Source: Herbaspirillum sp. meg3
GTDB lineage: Bacteria > Pseudomonadota > Gammaproteobacteria > Burkholderiales > Burkholderiaceae_D
Direction of reading: 5' to 3'
Assembly (NCBI RefSeq): GCF_002257565.1
Contig: NZ_CP022736.1
Location: 3,224,001 to 3,288,000, forward strand
DNA: 64,000 nt
Every line of letters starts with the position of its first letter. Positions within the stretch are counted from its first letter, which is position 1. The position numbers were made by a program, and so were the translations under genes. Positions 27,428 to 38,696 of the stretch are shown here, in pieces. The notes beneath the pieces were generated by a model. The model saw nothing but the letters and a program-made list of their open reading frames with translations, was not told the origin of the DNA and did not search any database.

Positions 27428-28651
27428 CTAGTTCACGCTGCCTGAAATGACTTTGCGCACCACCCAACTCTGATCCTGCACTTCGTAGATGGTAAAAGTG
27501 GGATTGATAAGATCTCCTTCGTGGTTAAACGAAATCGGCCCTGTCATCCCGACAAAGCGAATGTCGTGCAGCACCTCCGCCACCTTCTTCGGATCGACCG
27601 AGTTGGCTTGACGCATGGCGGCAATCAATACCTGGGCGGCATCGTAAGCAAACGGTGCGTACAGGTCGATATTGCTGTCGAATTTCTGCATGTAATTTTT
27701 TTCAAAGGTCTTCCAACCTGGCATCTTGTCCATCGGCAGCCCCGGCTCCACCACGATACTGCCATTGCCGTCCGCTCCTGCGGCTCGCAGAAACGGCAGG
27801 CCGACAGTGCCGCTGGCGCCGATAAAACGCATCTGCAGTTTGCGTCGTTTGATGGCGCGTGCCAGTGTCGAGGCTTGCATATCCAGGCCACCGAACAGCA
27901 CTGCGTCAGGACGCAACTTCTCCGCATCCACCAGCACGGGATTAAAATCCGAGGTCTTGTCGCTGACCGTATGCGTGCCCACGATCTGTGCTCCGTGCTC
28001 TTTGGCTGTACGACTGAATTGCTCAACGAAACCGCGCCCGAACGGCGTACCGTCGTCGACCACCAGAATGCGCCTGGTTTGCAAAACCCTTACGGCATAG
28101 TCGGCGGTATAGCTGCCAGCGCTGCTGTTGTTGCCGATGGTGCGAAAGGTCGCGCGATTGCCTTGCTGGGTGTACAGCGTACTCATCGTCGCCGGCGATA
28201 TCTGGATCACCCCGGCAGCGTTGTAGATGGGTGCCGCCGCGAGACTGGCGGCACTGTTCCAATGTCCTATCACGCCGACCACGCCGGTTTTGGAGAGATA
28301 ACGGGCGACGAATTCCGCCGTACGAGGGTTAGTACGGTCATCCTGTAGCAGCAATTGCAACTGAATAGACTTGCCCTGGATCTGCAAGCCACGCTTGTTG
28401 GCTTCATCCACGGCCATTTGGGCGGCGTTGGCCATACTTTTGCCGACGCCGGACGACATACCGCTCAGCGGCCCGGCGTAACCGATAAGTACGGTCTGCG
28501 TCTCCTTGCCGGCTTTTTCTGTTCTTTCAGCTCTTTCTGCTTTGTCTGTTCTCAGCGAAGCAAACGTGTCCGGACTCGCCGCAAGGCAAAGTGCACACAC
28601 CAGCGAGACAAGCTGCGAAGGCAGACTCCACGTGCAAAACCGGTACTTCAT
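27428..28651 (-). CDS. ABC transporter substrate-binding protein, branched-chain amino acid type
   Basis: A 407-residue periplasmic binding protein. A signal peptide (LVSLVCALCLAASPDTFA) is followed by a short charged Glu/Lys/Arg-rich linker with the repeat-like RTDKAERAERTEKA. The Peripla_BP_6 domain then starts at VLIGYAGPLSGMSSGVGKS. Typical segments are NAAQMAVDEANKRGLQIQGK and GVIGHWNSAASLAAAPIYNAAG. LivJ/LivK relatives bind leucine, isoleucine or valine, but many Burkholderiales paralogues bind other ligands. No permease gene is nearby. I start at 28651, where GGAAAGGGA stands upstream. The second such orphan receptor is at 18874-20115. Confidence 0.9.
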   Translation of the reverse strand: MKYRFCTWSLPSQLVSLVCALCLAASPDTFASLRTDKAERAERTEKAGKETQTVLIGYAGPLSGMSSGVGKSMANAAQMAVDEANKRGLQIQGKSIQLQLLLQDDRTNPRTAEFVARYLSKTGVVGVIGHWNSAASLAAAPIYNAAGVIQISPATMSTLYTQQGNRATFRTIGNNSSAGSYTADYAVRVLQTRRILVVDDGTPFGRGFVEQFSRTAKEHGAQIVGTHTVSDKTSDFNPVLVDAEKLRPDAVLFGGLDMQASTLARAIKRRKLQMRFIGASGTVGLPFLRAAGADGNGSIVVEPGLPMDKMPGWKTFEKNYMQKFDSNIDLYAPFAYDAAQVLIAAMRQANSVDPKKVAEVLHDIRFVGMTGPISFNHEGDLINPTFTIYEVQDQSWVVRKVISGSVN

Positions 28652-28848
28652 GATCGGCGTCCCTTTCCGCAATGTGGCGATGTGTCCTCGCCATCTGTAC
28701 TCATATTACCCGACGACAACTCAAGCCTGCGCATTTTGGTGCAATGGAGTGTGATGGCCCGAGGAAGTCCCTGCATCCCGACCCTGCGACGGGAAGACTT
28801 CGGTGATAAGACGTACAATGATGGCTTTATGCCGTCCTCGCAGCCGCA

Positions 28849-29271
28849 ATGTTCAACCCAAGCCAGCACGATGTGCGCCGCTTCTTTTGTGAAGCGTTCC
28901 GCAAACATCGCGAAAATCAAATCCTGACCCCGCTCGAAGCCATCGCCCGCGACTGGATCATCCAACATCCCGAGTACGACGACGAACTGATCGATGTCGA
29001 GCGTGCGCTGGAAGCCGACTATTCAGTCGAGCAAGGCCAGACCAACCCCTTCCTGCATTTGTCGATGCATCTGTCGATCAGCGAGCAGATTTCCATCGAT
29101 CAGCCGCCGGGCATCCGCAAAGCTTTCCAGGCCTTGGCACAGCGCAAGGGGTCCGAACACGAAGCACAGCACGAAATCATGGAATGCCTGGGCGAAGTCA
29201 TCTGGAACTCCCAGCGCAGCGGCTTACCGCCTGACAGCGCCGCCTATATCGAAAGCATCCGGCGCCGTTAA
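28849..29271 (+). CDS. DUF1841 family protein
   Basis: A 140-residue cytoplasmic protein of a family common in beta- and gammaproteobacteria with no established function. It starts MFNPSQHDVRRFFCEAF, the family hallmark. It contains the conserved NPFLHLSMHLSISEQISID and ends with HEIMECLGEVIWNSQRSG. It is mostly helical, without membrane segments. It is a single-gene unit ending at the terminator at 29321. Confidence 0.9.
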   Translation: MFNPSQHDVRRFFCEAFRKHRENQILTPLEAIARDWIIQHPEYDDELIDVERALEADYSVEQGQTNPFLHLSMHLSISEQISIDQPPGIRKAFQALAQRKGSEHEAQHEIMECLGEVIWNSQRSGLPPDSAAYIESIRRR

Positions 29272-29320
29272 ACTTGCAGTCTGCGCCCTGCAGATGACAC
29301 GCAAATGACGCGCCCATGAA

Positions 29321-29350
29321 AAAAGCCACGGCATACCGTGGCTTTTATTT
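29321..29350. terminator. Bidirectional intrinsic terminator
   Basis: AAAAGCCACGG-CATA-CCGTGGCTTTT, an 11-base perfect stem with A- and T-tracts, between the convergent DUF1841 and cytochrome genes. Confidence 0.9.
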
Positions 29351-29402
29351 CAGATCGGAGAAGTTGACGACATCAATGACGCCGACTTCGCCAACTTGCC
29401 TT

Positions 29403-29756
29403 TTACTTCTCCAGCACCAGCGAACCGGGCAGGCTATGCAGATAGGCTGCGATGTCCTGGATATCCTTGTCGGTCAGCGCCTTGGCCTGGCCCGACATGA
29501 TGGCGTTGGTGCGGCCATTCATGCCGTCGTTGCCGCGGCGATAAGCTACCAGCGCATGTTGCAGATAGTCCTGATGCTGGCCGGCCAGCTTCGGATAGGA
29601 CGGGTCGATCGGCGAGTTGAAATCCTTGCCGTGGCAGGACGCGCAGTTGTACTTCTCAGTCAGCAGCTTGCCGGATTCAGCATTACCGGCAGCCATCGCG
29701 CTCAAGGAAACAACGAAAGAAGCGGCGAAAACCGCCGAAGTCATGATCTTTTTCAT
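29403..29756 (-). CDS. Small periplasmic c-type cytochrome (class I), second of a pair
   Basis: A 117-residue monohaem cytochrome c. A signal peptide (IMTSAVFAASFVVSLSAMA) leads to a haem-binding CASCH motif. The axial Met is probably that in NAIMSGQAKALTDKD, a typical c4/c553-like C-terminal layout ending DIAAYLHSLPG. It should carry electrons in the periplasm, for example to a terminal oxidase. The gene lies 12 bases after another small cytochrome gene on the same strand, so the two form an operon. Confidence 0.92.
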   Translation of the reverse strand: MKKIMTSAVFAASFVVSLSAMAAGNAESGKLLTEKYNCASCHGKDFNSPIDPSYPKLAGQHQDYLQHALVAYRRGNDGMNGRTNAIMSGQAKALTDKDIQDIAAYLHSLPGSLVLEK

Positions 29757-29768
29757 CTCGTGCTTCCC

Positions 29769-30083
29769 TTATTTTTGCTGTGAGTAGTAAGCAGCCAGCT
29801 CAGCGATATCCTTGTCGGACAAGCTGGCGGCAATACCCTGCATGGACGGATGCTTACGCTCGCCTTTTTGATAGGCTTTCAGCGCGTTTTCGATATATTT
29901 TGCGGATTGGCCGCCCAGCATGGGGACCTGATAGACCTCAGGGAAAGTCGCTTTATAACCTGGAATGCCGTGGCAACCGATGCACATCGACACATTGACC
30001 TTGCCGGTGTTGCCTGCAAGATCGACGGCCGAGGCCGCGCTGGCAACACCCGCGAATGCGAGCAGTACGAATAGTTTTTTCAT
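29769..30083 (-). CDS. Small periplasmic c-type cytochrome (class I), first of a pair
   Basis: A 104-residue monohaem cytochrome c. The signal peptide is MKKLFVLLAFAGVASAASA. The haem site is CIGCHGIPGY and the axial Met is most likely in HPSMQGIAASLSDKD. It ends with DIAELAAYYSQQ, like the c553/c4 family. I start at 30083, where the signal peptide begins. A longer frame upstream encodes an unlikely Cys-rich extension. The pair resembles the tandem c553-like cytochromes that many Burkholderiales carry, and the two may act together. Confidence 0.9.
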   Translation of the reverse strand: MKKLFVLLAFAGVASAASAVDLAGNTGKVNVSMCIGCHGIPGYKATFPEVYQVPMLGGQSAKYIENALKAYQKGERKHPSMQGIAASLSDKDIAELAAYYSQQK

Positions 30084-30326
30084 ATTGGCAGGGGTAAATA
30101 AAATCAAACTAAGGCACAAACTAAGTCGAAAACGACACTGTTCGAAGCTGGTCCCACAGGTTTGGCTATACATTATTGGCTCAACCATTTCGGCTTAAGC
30201 ATTCTCGCCCGTCCCCTGCGATGCCAAAAAACCGGTTGATTTTACCCCAACAGCGCCCTGAGTCAAACTGTCAGGGCGCTCCAAATTACAACATCCTCCC
30301 GCTTACGATTCTCTTATTGCAGTGCT

Positions 30327-32456
30327 TCAGCGCTCTTCTTCCGTTTCCGATTCGCTGGGAACAGGCTTGGCAGAAGCCGTCGCGGCTTTTTCAGGGAAGA
30401 AAAAACTCAACGGCGAAGCCGTAAATCGTCGCAGCACAGCACGAAAAACGACACGTCGTATCCTCGCAGGAATATCACGTGCACGCAACGCCAACGCCAT
30501 GGCACTGGCAAACGCCACGCCGACGTTGAGGACGCCGATCAATACGATACCGCTGACAGCCAGCCAAAAAGGCGGCGTCGACACGACGCTCCAGCCCAGG
30601 CTTGCGGACGCAGCCACCAGCGTACCGGTCGCCAGCGTGACATGGCGAACATCGAGCGGCAACCCGAAAAACTGTGCCACGACCGGCGTCATCCCCAGCA
30701 AAACACCCAAGGAGACGTTCCCGGCAATGGTTGCCACGTGACGCTCCAGCCACGCCGCCCAGCGCGCCGCGCGGGTCGGGCCCAGCGCATGAACCAGCCG
30801 GCGCTGATGCGCCAGCGCCTCACGCAGACGACGCAAGGCGAACCAATTGTCGGCAAACCCTGCCACCAGACTGGACAGCCACAGCAAAATCCCCGTGAAC
30901 GCCGCATACAAGGGCGTAGGACCAATCAGCGACAGATCGTGCATGGCACGAGCCGCCTTGTCCGGATTCATCAATGCCGTACCCGACGCCAGCATGAACC
31001 CGGCGGTGATCAGCAGCATGGTCGGGATCACGGCCGTCAGATTGCCGAAAATCGCCGCCGCCTGCGAACGCAGCAGCATCGCCGTCTCACCCAGCAAGGC
31101 ACGCAGGCCGTCGACCGTATCCAGTTCTCCCATCTTGGCCGCCAGCGCCGGTGCGGTCACTGCCGGCTGTTTGGTCGCCAGCACGCCACCAATGGCGGCA
31201 ATCACGAGGAAACTGATCGCGTAGTTGATTGAAGCAAATGCGCCTTCAAAGAAATTCGCCAGCCCCAGCTTGCCCAACGCAATTTTCATCAGCACGGTAA
31301 AGGCTGTGACGACACCACCCAGGCAGGCGGCTTTGACCATCGCGCGATAACCGGAGCGATCGCGCGCAATGTAATGTTCGCCATGATCAGCGCTGCGCTC
31401 AACCATCTTGCGCGCCAAGAGCGCAAAACTGCGGCGCACCAGGCTGCGCACCGATGAGCGGCTGTGATGCGCGGCAATCAGATCGGCCAGCAGCAGTTGC
31501 ACGCGACCGGTACTGCCGCCCGCTCCCGGGCCGGGCTCGCGCCACGTCGCCGAGCGCACATCGATCAATCGCCCCATGCGCGTAAGCTGTGCACGCATGC
31601 GTTCAATACGGTAGACCAGGCTTACGGATACACCGTATTCGTCCAGATGCGCGTAGATACGGTCGGTCTGCGCCTGGCATACGGCGATCAGCATGCGCGC
31701 GCTGCGCAATGCGCCTTCATCATTCGGACTGGCGCGCAGATAGGCTTCCATCTCACGCCGCAAGGCCATGAACGGCGTTGCCTGCAAAGGCATCTTCGGC
31801 TCCAGCCGTTGGCGAAACGCCGGACTGATGCCGTCAGCAACCACCACGGTGGTCAGGTAGGTCAAGGCTTCTTCGATCTGCTGCCAGTAGGCGTGAGAGA
31901 TGCCGTCGTCGGCAGCCAGCTTCCAGAGACGCTCTTGCTGATCCTGATCGAGTTCAAGCAGCCATTCGGCATCTTCCGGATCAGGAAACATGGCCGCAAA
32001 CAAAGTCGGCAATTCGCTCGGCGACAAGTGGCGCGGCAGCACCATCTTGAAGGCCCTCTCCGTCAGCTCACTAAAAAATGCCGATTCGTGCGGCAGCCCC
32101 GTGACCGAAAACAGCTCCGGCCCGCTCGCCTCACGCAAAGTCTTTTGCAGGCAATTCTGCACCAGCCGGCGCACGTCGCGATGCTCATCCAGCCAGTCGA
32201 GCATGGCGCGCACGCGCTGATGCCTGACGCGGCGACGCCCTTCCGCATCGAGCAGCGAAACTTTCGGCTGATGGCGCAGCCATTCGGCGACGTCGATCAT
32301 CCAGTTGGCGCGGTCGTGCCAGACGGCGTCGATGTCCGCCCGCCGCATCAGTACTTCCAGCTGCGGCGCATAATCAATGTGATGTTCATAACGCGCTTGC
32401 TGACCATGGCGAAAACGTCGCCAGATCACGCGCATTTTAAGAAAAAGAAACTTCAT
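30327..32456 (-). CDS. Gcr-type 'site-specific recombinase' family membrane protein (COG4389/SpecificRecomb)
   Basis: A 709-residue protein of the family first named after a gonococcal recombinase (Gcr). The N-terminal 380 residues are soluble and helical (WLRHQPKVSLLDAEGRRRVRHQ near the start). The second half contains at least five to six hydrophobic segments, for example AACLGGVVTAFTVLMKIALG, SINYAISFLVIAAIGGVLA and GNLTAVIPTMLLITAGFML. No serine- or tyrosine-recombinase catalytic motif is visible, so the family name probably misdescribes what this membrane protein does. It is convergent with nothing and divergent from the MoxR gene. Confidence 0.82.
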   Translation of the reverse strand: MKFLFLKMRVIWRRFRHGQQARYEHHIDYAPQLEVLMRRADIDAVWHDRANWMIDVAEWLRHQPKVSLLDAEGRRRVRHQRVRAMLDWLDEHRDVRRLVQNCLQKTLREASGPELFSVTGLPHESAFFSELTERAFKMVLPRHLSPSELPTLFAAMFPDPEDAEWLLELDQDQQERLWKLAADDGISHAYWQQIEEALTYLTTVVVADGISPAFRQRLEPKMPLQATPFMALRREMEAYLRASPNDEGALRSARMLIAVCQAQTDRIYAHLDEYGVSVSLVYRIERMRAQLTRMGRLIDVRSATWREPGPGAGGSTGRVQLLLADLIAAHHSRSSVRSLVRRSFALLARKMVERSADHGEHYIARDRSGYRAMVKAACLGGVVTAFTVLMKIALGKLGLANFFEGAFASINYAISFLVIAAIGGVLATKQPAVTAPALAAKMGELDTVDGLRALLGETAMLLRSQAAAIFGNLTAVIPTMLLITAGFMLASGTALMNPDKAARAMHDLSLIGPTPLYAAFTGILLWLSSLVAGFADNWFALRRLREALAHQRRLVHALGPTRAARWAAWLERHVATIAGNVSLGVLLGMTPVVAQFFGLPLDVRHVTLATGTLVAASASLGWSVVSTPPFWLAVSGIVLIGVLNVGVAFASAMALALRARDIPARIRRVVFRAVLRRFTASPLSFFFPEKAATASAKPVPSESETEEER

Positions 32457-32633
32457 GCCTCACTCTGTTTTTATGAGGGGAAAGGATCCCGGCTTACCTG
32501 TCAGGCAAGCCAGAACCTCGTAACTACAGCACTTGGGGATGAAAAGCGTGAATTCAATCGAATAACGGGGAAAATAGCCCTGAATCTTTTTACCTTATAC
32601 TCGGATTTATTTTCGTCCTGATGACATCCTGCC

Positions 32634-33488
32634 ATGCGACAAGAAACTCGTTTTGAAGGTTCCTCCAGTTACGTAGCCACCGACGACCTGAAACTGGCCG
32701 TCAACGCCGCGCTGACCCTGCAACGCCCACTGTTGATCAAAGGCGAGCCCGGCACCGGCAAGACCATGCTGGCCGAAGAAGTTGCTGCGGCACTCAACCG
32801 TCCGCTGCTGCAATGGCACATTAAATCCACCACCAAGGCACAGCAGGGTTTATACGAGTACGACGCCGTATCGCGGTTGCGGGACTCTCAGCTTGGCGAC
32901 GAACGCGTCAAGGACATCCACAACTACATCGTCAAGGGCGTGCTGTGGCAAGCCTTTACCGCGGACGAGCCGCAGGTCCTGCTGATCGATGAGATCGACA
33001 AAGCCGACATCGAATTCCCCAACGACTTGTTGCGCGAAATCGACAGGATGGAATTCTACGTCTACGAAACGCGCGAGATGGTGCGCGCAAAGCACCGGCC
33101 GCTGGTCATCATCACCTCGAACAACGAGAAGGAATTGCCCGACGCTTTCCTGCGCCGCTGCTTCTTCCACTACATCAAGTTTCCTGACAAGGACACGATG
33201 CAGCAAATCGTCGACGTGCACTTCCCGGATCTCAAACGCGATCTGCTGGCGCAGGCCCTGCAGACCTTCTACGAAGTACGCGATATTCCCGGGCTGAAGA
33301 AAAAACCGTCGACGTCGGAACTGATCGACTGGCTCAAGCTGTTGCTGGCCGAAGATATTCCGGCAGAAACCTTGCACAGCAAGGATGGCAAGGCAGCCAT
33401 TCCGCCGTTGCATGGCGCATTGCTGAAGAATGAACAGGACGTGCACCTGTTCGAGCGCCTGGTGTTCATGTCGCGCAACAATCGATAG
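32634..33488 (+). CDS. MoxR-family AAA+ ATPase
   Basis: A 284-residue chaperone-like ATPase. Walker A is GEPGTGKTML, Walker B LLIDEIDKAD, and the sensor region IITSNNEKELPDAFLRRCFF contains the Asn and arginine finger. MoxR proteins act with VWA-domain partners to insert metals or remodel enzyme complexes such as CO dehydrogenase (CoxD). A VWA/CoxE-like gene follows two genes downstream, with a GNAT gene between. The cluster lacks a recognisable target enzyme, so the substrate is unknown. Confidence 0.93.
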   Translation: MRQETRFEGSSSYVATDDLKLAVNAALTLQRPLLIKGEPGTGKTMLAEEVAAALNRPLLQWHIKSTTKAQQGLYEYDAVSRLRDSQLGDERVKDIHNYIVKGVLWQAFTADEPQVLLIDEIDKADIEFPNDLLREIDRMEFYVYETREMVRAKHRPLVIITSNNEKELPDAFLRRCFFHYIKFPDKDTMQQIVDVHFPDLKRDLLAQALQTFYEVRDIPGLKKKPSTSELIDWLKLLLAEDIPAETLHSKDGKAAIPPLHGALLKNEQDVHLFERLVFMSRNNR

Positions 33489-33572
33489 GCAACCACGCAA
33501 TCAGAAAACAAGAAATCGAGAAGAAGCAGATAAATCGTCATCAACTATCGTCGCCACCCCAGGGAGTCCACC

Positions 33573-34160
33573 ATGCAGTTCTTGCACCCTATTACGCTCA
33601 AAGGCCAGTACGCCACGCTTGAACCGCTGTCGCTCGACCATCACGATGCGCTGATCGCTGCGGTATCGGACGGCAAGCTGTGGAAGCTCTGGTATACCTC
33701 GATTCCCAAGCCGGAAAACATGCGTGCCGAAATCGAACGCCGCCTCAAGCTGCAAGAGCAAGGCTCCATGCTGCCGTTCGTCACACGGCGCCATGACACC
33801 GGCGGATTGTGCGGCATGACGACTTACATGAACGCGGACCCGATACATCGCCGCGTCGAGATCGGCTCAACCTGGACTGCCGCCAGCGCCCAGCGTACGG
33901 GCATCAACACCGAGTGCAAGCTGATGCTGATGACCCACGCCTTCGAAACATTGCATTGCATCGCCGTGGAGTTCCGCACGCATTGGCTGAACCAGCAATC
34001 GCGTACAGCCATCCTGCGGCTCGGCGCGAAACAGGACGGCATCCTGCGCAATCATCAGCGCGCACCCGACGGCTCGCTGCGCGACACGGTGGTATTTTCG
34101 GTTATCGAATCCGAATGGCCTGCGGTCAAACGCCATCTGCAGTTCAAGCTTGGACATTGA
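33573..34160 (+). CDS. GNAT-family N-acetyltransferase (RimJ/RimL-like)
   Basis: A 195-residue acetyltransferase that starts with the RimL-type ITLKGQYATLEPLSLDHHDAL. The acetyl-CoA-binding region lies around GSTWTAASAQRTGINTECKL, and the C-terminal part contains LNQQSRTAILRLGAKQDGIL, as in RimJ/RimL enzymes that acetylate N termini or small amines. It lies 84 bases after the MoxR gene and 21 before the VWA gene, on the same strand, so it is probably co-transcribed. Acetylation of a protein in the MoxR pathway is possible but unproven. Confidence 0.88.
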   Translation: MQFLHPITLKGQYATLEPLSLDHHDALIAAVSDGKLWKLWYTSIPKPENMRAEIERRLKLQEQGSMLPFVTRRHDTGGLCGMTTYMNADPIHRRVEIGSTWTAASAQRTGINTECKLMLMTHAFETLHCIAVEFRTHWLNQQSRTAILRLGAKQDGILRNHQRAPDGSLRDTVVFSVIESEWPAVKRHLQFKLGH

Positions 34161-34181
34161 TTCAGATTTAATTCTTTTCTT

Positions 34182-35351
34182 ATGCTGATCGACTTCTTTT
34201 TTACGCTCAAAGACGCACGGATTCCGGTCTCCATCAAGGAGTTCCTGATCCTGCTTGAGGCCATGCAAAAGAACGTCATCTCGCCGGCTATCGATGACTT
34301 CTACTATCTCTCGCGCATCACGCTGGTCAAAGACGAAGCCAATTACGACAAATTCGATAAAGCCTTTGGCAGCTACTTCAAAGGCATAGAAACCATCTTC
34401 GAAAAGAATCCCGAGATCCCGCTCGACTGGCTGATGAAACGCATGCAGCGCGAACTCACGCCGGAACAAAAAGCGGCACTGGAAAAGTTCGGCTATGACA
34501 AGCTGATGGATCGGCTCAAGGAGTTGCTCAAGGAGCAGCACGAGCGTCACGAAGGCGGCAACAAGTGGATCGGCACGGGAGGCAGCTCGCCGTTCGGCAA
34601 CAGTGGCTACAACCCGGAGGGTATCCGTATCGGCGGCGAGAGCAAGAACCGCAGCGCCGTGAAGGTGTGGGACGAACGAACCTACAAGGATTACGACAGC
34701 GAGCGTGAGCTCGGCACACGCAACATCAAGGTCGCACTGCGCCGCCTGCGCAAGTTTGCACGCGATGGCGCCGAGGAAGAGCTGGCGCTGGACGACACCA
34801 TTCGCGCCACGGCCAACAATGCCGGTTACCTCGACATCAAGATGCAGCCGGAGCGGCGCAATAACATCAAGGTGATGATGCTGTTCGACGTCGGCGGTTC
34901 GATGGATGACCACATCGCGCGTACCGAAGAACTGTTCTCCGCCGCCAAGACCGAATTCAAGAACATGGAGTTCTTCTACTTCCACAACTGCGTGTACGAC
35001 TACGTGTGGAAGAACAATCGCCGCCGCCATGCAGAACGTTTCCCAACCTGGGATCTGCTGCACAAGTACTCAGCAGACACCAAACTGATCTTCGTCGGCG
35101 ACGCGACCATGAGCCCCTACGAAATCGTCCAGCCCGGCGGCTCAGTTGAATACAACAACGCCGAGGCCGGTGCAGTCTGGCTGCAGCGCTTCACGAGCAC
35201 CTTCAGCAATTTCGCCTGGCTCAATCCGGAACCCGAAGGCTTGTGGCAATACCGGCAATCGATCGCCATCATCCAGCAATTGATGAGTCAGCGCATGTTT
35301 CCGCTGACCATCGATGGGCTGGAACGCGCGATGCGATTGCTCAGCAAATAG
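34182..35351 (+). CDS. VWA-domain protein, CoxE-like
   Basis: A 389-residue cytoplasmic protein. The von Willebrand factor A domain in the C-terminal half has a MIDAS motif, DVGGSMDD (DxGxS), followed by the conserved EFFYFHNCVYDYVW. The N-terminal half begins MLIDFFFTLKDARIPVSIKEF and carries an alpha-helical region. CoxE-like proteins work with MoxR ATPases. The MoxR-GNAT-VWA order therefore suggests one operon, with the GNAT gene inserted between the usual neighbours. It is convergent with the copper chaperone gene, only six bases after its stop. Confidence 0.9.
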   Translation: MLIDFFFTLKDARIPVSIKEFLILLEAMQKNVISPAIDDFYYLSRITLVKDEANYDKFDKAFGSYFKGIETIFEKNPEIPLDWLMKRMQRELTPEQKAALEKFGYDKLMDRLKELLKEQHERHEGGNKWIGTGGSSPFGNSGYNPEGIRIGGESKNRSAVKVWDERTYKDYDSERELGTRNIKVALRRLRKFARDGAEEELALDDTIRATANNAGYLDIKMQPERRNNIKVMMLFDVGGSMDDHIARTEELFSAAKTEFKNMEFFYFHNCVYDYVWKNNRRRHAERFPTWDLLHKYSADTKLIFVGDATMSPYEIVQPGGSVEYNNAEAGAVWLQRFTSTFSNFAWLNPEPEGLWQYRQSIAIIQQLMSQRMFPLTIDGLERAMRLLSK

Positions 35352-35357
35352 CCAAGC

Positions 35358-35555
35358 TTATGCAGCTACCGGCGTGTAGCCGGCCTCTTTGATAGCCTCG
35401 GCAAATTCCGCCGCTGCCACGCCACTGTCGATATTGACCCGCTTCTCGGCCACCTGAACGTCAACCTTGGCGTTGGCGTCCACTTCCTTCACGGCACGGG
35501 TAATAGCGCTCGCACAGTGATTGCAGGTCATATCCTGAACGTTGAATGTCAGCAT
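35358..35555 (-). CDS. copZ: CopZ-type copper chaperone (single HMA domain)
   Basis: A 65-residue cytoplasmic metallochaperone. The HMA ferredoxin-like fold carries the metal-binding MTCNHC motif near the N terminus (residues 9-14), followed by ITRAVKEVDANAKVDV and EAIKEAGYTPV. It should hand Cu(I) to the P-type ATPase CopA encoded divergently. The start at 35555 has AAAAAGG upstream. A longer frame would run through the promoter region. A CueR-type promoter lies about 50 bases before the start, so it should be induced by copper. Confidence 0.93.
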   Translation of the reverse strand: MLTFNVQDMTCNHCASAITRAVKEVDANAKVDVQVAEKRVNIDSGVAAAEFAEAIKEAGYTPVAA

Positions 35556-35604
35556 GATTTTTTCCTTTTTCAGTTGATGGGGATTGATGCAAATCAATGG
35601 AGCC

Positions 35605-35636
35605 AGCTTAAACCTTCCCATACGGGCAAGGTCAAG
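35605..35636 (-). promoter_or_regulatory. CueR-type promoter/operator of copZ
   Basis: Read leftward: TTGACC (-35, 35635-35630), a 19-base spacer with the dyad ACCTTGCC-N5-GGGAAGGT, and TAAGCT (-10). The long spacer and the ACCTT/AAGGT dyad match CueR-activated copper promoters. Confidence 0.85.
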
Positions 35637-35668
35637 CGCACATTCTCAACAATCGTGTCAAAATAGAT

Positions 35669-35700
35669 CTTGACCTTACCATGATGGGAAGGATCATGCT
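35669..35700 (+). promoter_or_regulatory. CueR-type promoter/operator of copA
   Basis: TTGACC (-35, 35670-35675), a 19-base spacer carrying ACCTTACC-ATGAT-GGGAAGGAT, and CATGCT (-10, 35695-35700). It is the rightward twin of the copZ operator, 32 bases away. Confidence 0.85.
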
Positions 35701-35732
35701 GAGTCCATGATCAAACCGTCAATGAGACCATC

Positions 35733-38233
<2,501 letters not shown>

Positions 38234-38237
<4 letters not shown>

Positions 38238-38650
38238 GCATGAACATCGGTGATGCCGCACAAGCCTCAGGCGTATCGGCAAAAATGATTCGTCATTATG
38301 AAGAGATCGGTCTGGTGCCCAAGGTGGCGCGCACCGACGCCGGATATCGTATTTATAGTGAGCGCGATGTGCATCTGTTGCGTTTTATCCGGCAAGCCCG
38401 GGTGCTCGGCTTTTCGATGAAACAGATTGCCGATCTGATGGGACTATGGCTGGATCAATCGCGCCCGAGCCGCAAGGTCAAGCAGCTGGCGAATGAGCAT
38501 ATTGCCGAGCTGGACGCAAAGATCCATGAATTGCAGGCGATGAAGTCGACGCTGCAACATCTTGCGCATGATTGCCATGGAGACAACCGTCCGGACTGCC
38601 CGATACTTGACGCACTTGGCGCAGAGCTTCCCAGCGCGCACGCGACGTGA
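38234..38650 (+). CDS. cueR: CueR, Cu(I)-responsive MerR-family activator
   Basis: A 138-residue copper sensor. The MerR helix-turn-helix starts MNIGDAAQASGVSAKMIRHYEEIGL. A dimerisation helix follows. The metal-binding loop CHGDNRPDCPIL has the Cys-x7-Cys spacing diagnostic of Cu(I)/Ag/Au-sensing CueR. It overlaps copA by four bases (ATGA), so the regulator is autoregulated with its target. The two operators at 35605-35700 are its expected binding sites. A second ATG two codons downstream is an alternative start. Confidence 0.96.
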
Positions 38651-38696
38651 TGTAATGAGGTAATCAGTCTCGGTAACAAAACAAGAATCGATCATC

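Noticed and set aside
27225..27431. 68-codon open frame between fimbrial copy B and the binding-protein gene
   Set aside because: Basic, low-complexity translation with no motif, and overlaps the stop of the opposing gene.
29403..30083. Cytochrome pair as subunits of a neighbouring oxidase
   Set aside because: No oxidase gene adjoins; the neighbours are a DUF1841 gene and a membrane protein with no respiratory motif.
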